Shown: piece after piece, positions 7,956-12,931 of the stretch
Position numbering within the stretch: the stretch's first letter is position 1
Layout: each line of letters starts with the position of its first letter
Assembly (NCBI GenBank): GCA_009775355.1
Contig: VSPN01000056.1
Coordinates: forward strand, 1-12,931
DNA length: 12,931 nucleotides
Origin: Muribaculaceae bacterium
Lineage (GTDB): Bacteria; Bacteroidota; Bacteroidia; Bacteroidales; Muribaculaceae
Direction: 5' to 3'
Position numbers and translations under genes: made by a program
The notes under the pieces: model-generated
Database searches by the model: none
Told to the model about the DNA's origin: nothing
What the model saw: the letters and a program-made list of their open reading frames with translations, nothing else

Positions 7956-9626
7956 TTAGAAGTTGTATGTGTAGTTAATTTTGAAACCGTGCATCGCCGG
8001 AACCGGGCGGCAAAGACCGCCCGAGCAGTCGAATCCGGCGCGTGTGCGGCCATAGCTGAGCATGAGGCGGTTGTTGCGGTAGTTGCCTGTGACGCCAAAC
8101 ATGTAGTAGTGAGTGCCGGTGTCGCCGCAGTTCCACATGTCGCTGACCGACACCATTATATATGGAGTCCATGAGAACTCGAGCAGACCGTATGCCCAGT
8201 CTTTCTGATCCTGTTTGGTAAACAGATATTGTGCTTCACCGCGAAGGGTGTACTTGCGGTTGAACCTGTATTTGGCATCTGCCACAAGTATATTGGTCCT
8301 GATGTATTTCTCATCGGTCTCCACTATAGGTACAACCTGATTGTTGAGCATCTGGTTCATATACATGAACGTCATTGAGAACGGAGCCGAGAAGCGTTTT
8401 TCGATCTGGACATTGATGTCGTAGTAGTTGCAGTCTCCATGGCCGAAGAAGCTGGCGGGGCGTGCGCCGTCCGTACCCTGAACCATCCCGCCTAGTCCCT
8501 GCGGTGCTGGATTCATCGACAGCCCGGCCACGTAGCTCGCGTTGACAGTAAGCTTGGTGCCGTATCTGCCTCCGAGAGCGGAATTGCGCGGGAACATGTA
8601 GCTGAACGATCCCTGATACGCCCATTCTCCGTCAGCATACTGTGTCGCATACGGATAAAGCGCCGGAAGTGAATATGTGTGCATGTAGGTGAACGCAGGC
8701 ATGTAGTTGATATAGGCCGAAATTCCATCAACTTTCCTTTGGGAGCGGTATGACATGTTGAAACTGCGTTTGGCCTGCAGCATCGCGCTGATGCCTTTCT
8801 TAGAGTATGATGCGCTGAGCATGTAAGCGGTTCCTGTTCCGTAGGTGTAGCTGTTGTCATAGCTTGGGTCTTGCCCTTTCCAGGCGAATTCGCCGAGCAC
8901 GCTCCATGGGCCTTTGGCGAAGCTTGTGCGGACGTCGAATGCGTTGACACATTTCGGAAGGTTGAGGTAATAGTCTGTATCGCCGACATATATTTCCTCC
9001 TCGCGCTCATGTTTCAGCACCCAGGAACCCCCGATCATCCATGTGGCGCCGCGATCCTGCATCGACTTGATGTAGTCGTGCATATAAAGTTCGGCATTGG
9101 CTCCGTATACCTGCGAGTGCTTGCTCCAGTCCCAGTAGCGGCGCTGCACTCCTCCGAGCATTGTGAGGCGAAGCCCTTTGACTGCGTTTACATTGAGGCG
9201 TCCGCCACGTATGGCGTTATCGATGCCGAGAGCTCGGTCTTCGAATGTGCGGAGTATGAAGCCGCTTCCGAACTGCTCGTAGAAATCTCCGGCAGTCAGG
9301 TCGAACCCTTTGTATTTCCCTTTTACGTAGAAATTCGACAGACCCCAGCCTGCGAAGTCTTTCTCATATCCTGGCAGAGGCCACTTCATGAACTCCGCTC
9401 TGAGTCCGGCGTCGACATATCTGCTGGCCATGTTGACATCGGCATAGGTGTTGAAAAGGATTTTTTCGGCATAGGGGCCAATGGCTCCGATCTGGTCATC
9501 AATTTCAGGGAATACAATGTCTGCCTGTACCGAGCCATGCACGGCCACAGGATAATCGGCCTCCGCGGTCAGTGGCGACATGGCAAGCGCGGCGATAACC
9601 GGAATGCTGATATTAAAAGGTTTCAT
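7956..9626 (-). CDS. Outer-membrane beta-barrel protein, DUF6029-like
   Basis: This 556-residue protein begins with a signal peptide (cleavage near residues 22-25) and ends in NYTYNF, a terminal phenylalanine typical of outer-membrane barrels. The body is rich in alternating aromatic and polar strands. The N-terminal stretch with GDFYEQFGSGFILRTFEDR and LGIDNAIRGG matches, from memory, the Bacteroidetes family DUF6029. No TonB box or plug domain is seen, so it is not a SusC-type transporter. Near the end, C534 and C539 form a CSGGLC loop before the last strand that could make a disulfide. It lies 41 bases after the TlpA-like gene and 9 before the Omp28-like gene. The neighbours suggest it works with, or is a substrate of, a thiol-redox pathway. 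Its exact function is unknown. Confidence 0.88.
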   Translation of the reverse strand: MKPFNISIPVIAALAMSPLTAEADYPVAVHGSVQADIVFPEIDDQIGAIGPYAEKILFNTYADVNMASRYVDAGLRAEFMKWPLPGYEKDFAGWGLSNFYVKGKYKGFDLTAGDFYEQFGSGFILRTFEDRALGIDNAIRGGRLNVNAVKGLRLTMLGGVQRRYWDWSKHSQVYGANAELYMHDYIKSMQDRGATWMIGGSWVLKHEREEEIYVGDTDYYLNLPKCVNAFDVRTSFAKGPWSVLGEFAWKGQDPSYDNSYTYGTGTAYMLSASYSKKGISAMLQAKRSFNMSYRSQRKVDGISAYINYMPAFTYMHTYSLPALYPYATQYADGEWAYQGSFSYMFPRNSALGGRYGTKLTVNASYVAGLSMNPAPQGLGGMVQGTDGARPASFFGHGDCNYYDINVQIEKRFSAPFSMTFMYMNQMLNNQVVPIVETDEKYIRTNILVADAKYRFNRKYTLRGEAQYLFTKQDQKDWAYGLLEFSWTPYIMVSVSDMWNCGDTGTHYYMFGVTGNYRNNRLMLSYGRTRAGFDCSGGLCRPVPAMHGFKINYTYNF

Positions 9627-9667
9627 GTGGAATCGTCAGGTTAGGTAGGTTGTTTCTGATGCTGGTC

Positions 9668-10165
9668 TTATTTGGCGATGAGCTGACGGACAATCTCGAT
9701 CAGATGGTCTTCCGAACCTTCGGTGTATCCGGAGTGTGACTCGACTATCTTGCCGTTTCCGTCAACCACGACAACATGCGGCGGGTTCTGACAGCCCATG
9801 GCGCGGGCGAAGTCGCCGCTCTGGTCAAGCAGCACGTCATATTCCCAGCCTCTCGCGTCGGCCAGAGGCTTTACTTTTGTGGAGTTCTGAGCCTCGTCGA
9901 TCGATATGGCGTAAACCTTGACTCCGGTCTCGTCAACCCAGTCGGGATAGACATCATGTATGGCTGTGAGCTCGCGGATGCAGGGTTTGCACCATGTCGC
10001 CCAGAAGCTTATTATAAACGGTTTGCCGTCATTGCTGAGAGTTGATGAATCTACAGGCTTTCCTGCAAGGTCTTTAAGCTGCACCGAGGGAAGCTGAGCG
10101 TTTGCCGAAAGGGCGAGGCCAAGACCGATTGCTGTCATGGCGAGAAGTCGTCTGAGAGATTTCAT
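9668..10165 (-). CDS. TlpA-family periplasmic thiol-disulfide oxidoreductase
   Basis: This 165-residue thioredoxin-fold protein has a Sec signal peptide (MKSLRRLL..., cleavage near ANA/Q at 23-24) and no lipobox, so it should be soluble in the periplasm. The active site is WCKPC (C59, C62) in FWATWCKPC. The cis-proline is P129 in NPPHVVVV, followed by the DGNGKIV strand of the TlpA/ResA group. C125 is an additional cysteine close to the cis-proline. Relatives reduce disulfides during cytochrome c maturation or general envelope redox control. No cytochrome genes lie nearby, and its operon partners are a barrel, a CXXC lipoprotein and a cysteine-rich secreted protein, which point to envelope or surface targets instead. 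It is first in the operon, with a good promoter about 120 bases upstream. Confidence 0.95.
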   Translation of the reverse strand: MKSLRRLLAMTAIGLGLALSANAQLPSVQLKDLAGKPVDSSTLSNDGKPFIISFWATWCKPCIRELTAIHDVYPDWVDETGVKVYAISIDEAQNSTKVKPLADARGWEYDVLLDQSGDFARAMGCQNPPHVVVVDGNGKIVESHSGYTEGSEDHLIEIVRQLIAK

Positions 10166-10288
10166 ATTGAAACGTGTTTAGGTTTTGTTCTTTGACAGAT
10201 TAGTCTGTATACGGTTTATTGATATTGCGGATTGTTGTAATAGAGACAGTTATTAATACTGCGGCTATTGTCTTTCCTATTTTGTGCG

Positions 10289-10320
10289 TAAAAATAGCAG
10301 TTAAAATCGGAATCGCCAAA
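10289..10320 (-). promoter_or_regulatory. Bacteroidetes-type promoter of the tlpA-like operon
   Basis: On the minus strand TTTG (10317-10320) is followed after exactly 20 bases by TATTTTTA (10289-10296). This matches the Bacteroidetes pattern TTTG/N19-21/TAnnTTTG except for the last base. Transcription would begin near 10283, giving a leader of about 118 bases before the TlpA-like start codon. Confidence 0.6.
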
Positions 10321-10340
10321 TTTTATCTATTTTTCTTGCT

Positions 10341-10397
10341 GAAAATATGCAGAATCGTTCCCCGGAGTAATGGGCTCATATTTCCGCTACCCCGGGG
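10341..10397 (-). other. Possible H-type pseudoknot just after fbp
   Basis: In the minus-strand transcript four arms are interleaved: CCCCGG (10392-10397), GAAATATG (10377-10384), CCGGGG (10360-10365) and CATATTTTC (10341-10349). The first pairs with the third (6 bp, plus T-A outside) and the second with the fourth (8 bp, one bulged T). Loops are about 7, 11 and 10 bases. It begins 20 bases after the fbp stop. No T-run follows the GC stem, so it is not a normal terminator. It could protect the fbp mRNA 3' end. The arms are visible; the fold is inferred. Confidence 0.35.
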
Positions 10398-10417
10398 AGG
10401 TATTTCGATGTCAGACG

Positions 10418-12418
10418 TTATCGGGGTTTGATCATTCCGTTGCGATATGCTGACAGAAGCTCGCGGAGCTCGTCTATCTGGGCCTGCAGTTCTTCTCCTT
10501 TGTCTGTGTCGCGTACACGAAGTCTGTTTTTGCTGAGTTCCACAAGCTGTGTCGTTGACTTGATGTCTGTGCCGAGACGTATCGCCTCTTCAGTGCTGCT
10601 GAACGGTTCATGCTGCACGAGTTCGAATCCTCTGGAATGAAACACGAGCGTATATCCGGCTATGCCGGTTGTGGTGTGATAAGCCTTTGCGAAACCGCCG
10701 TCGATCACCATCAGTTTGCCGTTTGCTTTTACCGGCTGTTCCCCTTTGCCGGCTTTTACTGGCACATGTCCGTTGATGATGTGGCGGTGCTCCCCGGTGA
10801 CTCCGAACGAATCAAGAATGCCATCCACCACCTCCTCCCGGTCTCTCAATATGTAGTAGAAACCTTTGGGTTCGTCGTGTGTATGTTTGTCGGCTATGAA
10901 GTATCGTTCGAAAGTCGTCATCTTTTCTTTGTCGAACAGTGGAGAGTCCGGCCCGCACCACAGATACCAGTAGTAGTCGGTGGCATATCGCCTTATTTCT
11001 TCAGGAGTGTCGTCATTGTAGGCGGCCCGCATCAGCATCCCTATGGCATTCATGAGTTCTTTCCCCTTGAGGCTTGTGTCGAGTATGGTTATCTCGCGGA
11101 GCGATCCGTCGGAGTTCAGCGGGACAGAGGCGTGGAACATCAGATTCGAGTTTGATATGTTATAGATCGATCCGTGGTCGAGCATCGTCGTCATGTGTCG
11201 GCGCAGCTTGTCGCTGATCAGGAAAGAGCGGTGCAGTTTATCGACGAGATTCTTCTCGTCTTCGGTAAGTGCGTATGGATCTGTAGAATCTACTGTCGGG
11301 AGAAAACTGTCGCGCATCTGATATGTCTGTCCGTCGATTGTAATCTGTTTCCGGTCTTCCGATATTGATCCGAGGAGCTTTCGGTTTGACATTTTCCAGT
11401 CAGGGTAACGGTCTATCAGTGCGCCTTCGAGTTTGAACTGTATCACAGTTATGGCCTTGTGCATTTTGGCCAGCAGCGATCTTGACCTTTCGTTGTCTGC
11501 TGCGCTGCCGGGTTCGAGTCTGGGACGGAAAACGTCGCAGGGGTCGTCTGCATATGTCTCCATGGCAAATGTGGCGAGAGGCACGAGATTTATGCCGTAG
11601 CCTTCCTCAAGAGTGTCCATGTTGCCGTAGCGCAGCGCTATGCGAAGCACATTGGCGATGCAGCTGTCGTTGCCGGCCGCCGCGCCCATCCACAGGGCGT
11701 CGTGGTTGCCCCACTGGATGTCAAACCCCTTGTAGTCGGCAAGTGTGTCCATAATGATGTGTGCACCCTGTCCGCGGTCGTATATGTCGCCTAGTATGTG
11801 CAGACGGTCGATGCTGAGATGCTGTATCACATTGCAGATGGCGATGATGAATTCATCGGCCTGACCGGTTGATATTATGGTTTCGACGATGCGGTTGTAG
11901 TACATCTGTTTGCTTTCGCCTCCGGGTGTCTCGTGAAGCAGCTCCTCGATGATGTAGGCGAATTCTTTCGGGAGAGCCTTGCGCACTTTTGACCGGGTGT
12001 ATTTTGAAGATACGCTCTGAAGCACTTTGACGAGTCTGTGAAGCGTTATGTTGTAGAAGTCATCGAGATCCTCCTCCTCCTCGCGTATGAGTTCGAGTTT
12101 CTGCTTCGGATAATAGATCAGTGAACAGAACTGGGCTATGTCGGAATCGCGCATTTCGTTGCCATAGATCTCGCGTACCTTGCGTTTGATGTTGCCTGAG
12201 GCGTTTTTCAATATGTGTCGGAACGCCTCGTCTTCACCGTGAAGATCTGCGATGAAGTGCTCGGTGCCTTTCGGCAGGTTGAGGATCGCCTCAAGATTGA
12301 TTATTTCCGAACTTGCCGCGCTTGCCGTTCCGAAGGTCTGTGAAAGCAGTTCCAGCACTCGCCGGTCGGTTTCTATCTGCTCGGGTGTGTATCTTGCGAT
12401 TGTGTTTTCAAGTGCCAT
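10418..12418 (-). CDS. fbp: Class III fructose-1,6-bisphosphatase
   Basis: This 666-residue cytoplasmic enzyme removes the 1-phosphate from fructose 1,6-bisphosphate, the committed step of gluconeogenesis. It is the large class III type, known from Firmicutes and Bacteroidetes, built on a metallophosphatase core. Metal-binding motifs are visible in order: FIADLHGE (D58, H60), GDIYDRG (D211, D214), WGNHD (N238, H239), LMFHASVP (H429) and INGHVPVK (H551). The length fits the class (about 640-670 residues). It is intact and begins with MALENTIARY, a start that fits the family N-terminus. It appears to be a single-gene unit, with 252 bp before the next gene and an IS110-type element about 350 bp upstream. 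No clear terminator was found after it, only the interleaved repeats at 10341-10397. Confidence 0.96.
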   Translation of the reverse strand: MALENTIARYTPEQIETDRRVLELLSQTFGTASAASSEIINLEAILNLPKGTEHFIADLHGEDEAFRHILKNASGNIKRKVREIYGNEMRDSDIAQFCSLIYYPKQKLELIREEEEDLDDFYNITLHRLVKVLQSVSSKYTRSKVRKALPKEFAYIIEELLHETPGGESKQMYYNRIVETIISTGQADEFIIAICNVIQHLSIDRLHILGDIYDRGQGAHIIMDTLADYKGFDIQWGNHDALWMGAAAGNDSCIANVLRIALRYGNMDTLEEGYGINLVPLATFAMETYADDPCDVFRPRLEPGSAADNERSRSLLAKMHKAITVIQFKLEGALIDRYPDWKMSNRKLLGSISEDRKQITIDGQTYQMRDSFLPTVDSTDPYALTEDEKNLVDKLHRSFLISDKLRRHMTTMLDHGSIYNISNSNLMFHASVPLNSDGSLREITILDTSLKGKELMNAIGMLMRAAYNDDTPEEIRRYATDYYWYLWCGPDSPLFDKEKMTTFERYFIADKHTHDEPKGFYYILRDREEVVDGILDSFGVTGEHRHIINGHVPVKAGKGEQPVKANGKLMVIDGGFAKAYHTTTGIAGYTLVFHSRGFELVQHEPFSSTEEAIRLGTDIKSTTQLVELSKNRLRVRDTDKGEELQAQIDELRELLSAYRNGMIKPR

Positions 12419-12471
12419 GTCTCTTGCAGTTTAAGGTTTTCGTCTTGTTTTCAATAAATCAATACGATCTG

Positions 12472-12479
12472 CAATTATA
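12472..12479 (-). promoter_or_regulatory. Possible -7/-10 element for fbp
   Basis: The minus strand reads TATAATTG, one mismatch from TAnnTTTG and also containing a sigma70-like TATAAT. It lies 54 bases before the fbp start in an AT-rich stretch. No TTTG occurs at the expected distance upstream, so support is limited. Confidence 0.28.
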
Positions 12480-12652
12480 ACGTTTTTTGGTGGATTTTCC
12501 TTATCTTTCCTCTAAAACGTATTTGGCATCTTTCCGTCAAAATAGATTAAAACGAGAGCATAATGGCCATGTTTCAGAACATATAGGCGTGATTATGCAT
12601 CCCATGTCAGTGTTGCCACGGGTTTAGATATAAGATTATTACTTTCCTCTAC

Positions 12653-12667
12653 AAGCTTGGTTAGCTT
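12653..12667. repeat. Short perfect inverted repeat (AAGCT/AGCTT)
   Basis: AAGCT (12653-12657) and AGCTT (12663-12667) pair perfectly around a 5-base loop, 17 bases beyond the larger fold at 12684-12757. It may be a further stem of the same RNA or a subterminal repeat of the element. It is short enough to be chance. Confidence 0.35.
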
Positions 12668-12683
12668 ATGCCGGTGTCCAACT

Positions 12684-12757
12684 CCTTCCCGATGCGTTTG
12701 CAAATTTGCGAACCGGGCTGCCATGCACCACAAAGATAATTACATTGCATCGGAAGG
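12684..12757 (-). ncRNA. Candidate structured RNA (bridge/seek RNA-like) downstream of the IS110 transposase
   Basis: A closing stem pairs GCATCGGAAGG (12747-12757) with CCTTCCCGATGC (12684-12695): 11 bp with one bulged base. It encloses two smaller hairpins. One is 12716-12729 (GGCTGC/GCACC with a bulge and a 3-base loop). The other is 12696-12713 (GTTTGCA/TGCGAAC, one mismatch, AATT loop). Together they make a three-way junction. Elements of the IS1111 group carry their guide (seek) RNA after the transposase gene, while IS110-group elements carry the bridge RNA before it. The position here, 15 bases after the stop codon, would fit the former. The stems are seen directly; an RNA product and its role are inferred. 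Confidence 0.35.
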
Positions 12758-12764
12758 TATGTCG

Positions 12765-12782
12765 AATGGCCGTCAGGCCATT
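12765..12782. repeat. Perfect hairpin spanning the transposase stop codon
   Basis: AATGGCC (12765-12771) and GGCCATT (12776-12782) pair perfectly around GTCA. The stop codon (12773-12775) sits in the loop. No long T-run follows on the minus strand, and only TT extends it on the plus strand. It could weakly terminate, or shield the transposase from outside transcription. A role is inferred. Confidence 0.5.
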
Positions 12783-12931
12783 TTCGATTCCAGTGATTTT
12801 AGTTGTTCCTCCATCTTTCTGTTCTCCTCAAGTCTCTTGAGGTAGATGTCTATAAAGTCCTGCTCTTTGGAGAGCATGTGCCAGATGGCAACAAGTATCT
12901 TGCGGGCGATGGCCACCTGTATTTTCATCTT
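12773..12931 (-). CDS. IS110-family transposase, C-terminal end (partial)
   Basis: Only the last 52 residues are inside the window; the gene runs on past the right edge. The stretch KIQVAIARKILVAIWHMLSK is typical of the C-terminal helix that ends the Transposase_20 domain of IS110-family recombinases. It is followed by a charged tail (about residues 23-52 of the fragment) that looks like a short coiled coil. These enzymes pair a RuvC-like DEDD domain with a serine-bearing C-terminal domain and are guided by an RNA from the element's own ends. The DEDD domain and catalytic serine lie outside the window, so activity cannot be judged. The methionine at fragment position 2 is unlikely to be a start, because family members are over 300 residues long. 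Confidence 0.78.
   Translation of the reverse strand, partial: KMKIQVAIARKILVAIWHMLSKEQDFIDIYLKRLEENRKMEEQLKSLESKMA

Larger units (their letters stand above)
12419..12772. other. 354-bp gene-free stretch between fbp and the IS110 transposase
   Basis: The half next to fbp (12419-12550) is AT-rich and should hold the fbp promoter. The half next to the transposase (about 12650-12772) is rich in inverted repeats and probably belongs to the insertion sequence. A 10-base direct repeat, CTTTCCTCTA, occurs at 12505-12514 and 12642-12651. A 5-bp hairpin ATGTT/AACAT lies at 12569-12582. No credible ORF is present. I could not fix the exact end of the element. Confidence 0.6.
12684..12931 (-). mobile_element. 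IS110-family insertion sequence, 3' part
   Basis: This covers the transposase tail plus the repeat-rich sequence after it. The left limit is the edge of the closing stem at 12684 and is a minimum; the true end may lie anywhere down to about 12510. IS110 elements usually lack terminal inverted repeats and target duplications, so the end is not visible by eye. The element continues beyond 12931. Confidence 0.55.

Noticed and set aside
8871..9644. 257-codon plus-strand open frame
   Set aside because: It is antisense to the barrel gene, which has a signal peptide and terminal phenylalanine; no domain is seen in the plus-strand product.
10219..10431. 70-codon hydrophobic plus-strand open frame in the fbp-tlpA gap
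   Set aside because: It overlaps the likely promoter and the interleaved repeats; its hydrophobicity comes from AT-rich sequence, and no start context or homology supports it.
12657..12845. 62-codon plus-strand open frame
   Set aside because: It crosses the transposase end and the structured region antisense; no recognisable product.

Overview
The window looks like a chromosomal stretch from a gut Bacteroidales bacterium, probably near Muribaculaceae (inferred). The clues are a secreted protein with a type IX secretion-like C-terminal domain, an Omp28-type lipoprotein, a Bacteroidetes-type outer-membrane barrel, genes without clear Shine-Dalgarno sites, a promoter close to TTTG/N19-21/TAnnTTTG, and a class III fructose-bisphosphatase. 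Every gene I accept lies on the minus strand, so transcription runs from high to low coordinates. No tRNA, rRNA or CRISPR array was seen.

In transcription order: at 12773-12931 is the 3' end of an IS110-family transposase that continues past the window. The 354 bp between it and the next gene contain several inverted repeats, including a fold at 12684-12757 that resembles a structured RNA, and an unclear insertion-sequence boundary. At 10418-12418 is fbp (class III FBPase, gluconeogenesis). A 252-bp gap (10166-10417) follows, with a possible pseudoknot just after fbp and a good Bacteroidetes promoter (10289-10320).

That promoter appears to drive a four-gene envelope operon ending at a strong terminator (6270-6303): a TlpA-like periplasmic thioredoxin, a DUF6029-like outer-membrane barrel, an Omp28-like lipoprotein with a thioredoxin CXXC site, and a small cysteine-rich secreted protein with a sorting domain. 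Together these suggest a thiol-disulfide system reaching from periplasm to cell surface. This is the most interesting candidate system here; its function is inferred.

Next is a single membrane-anchored protein with a HIRAN-like domain (5583-6191). Last is a probable two-gene operon: nrdJ, the adenosylcobalamin-dependent ribonucleotide reductase (2832-5363), with a hairpin beside its start codon, followed 22 bp later by malQ (134-2809), a 4-alpha-glucanotransferase with two starch-binding domains and the split GH77 layout of plant DPE2. Two terminator hairpins (84-113 and 7-55) close the window. fbp, nrdJ and malQ are ordinary central metabolism (gluconeogenesis, dNTP supply, glycogen/maltodextrin turnover).
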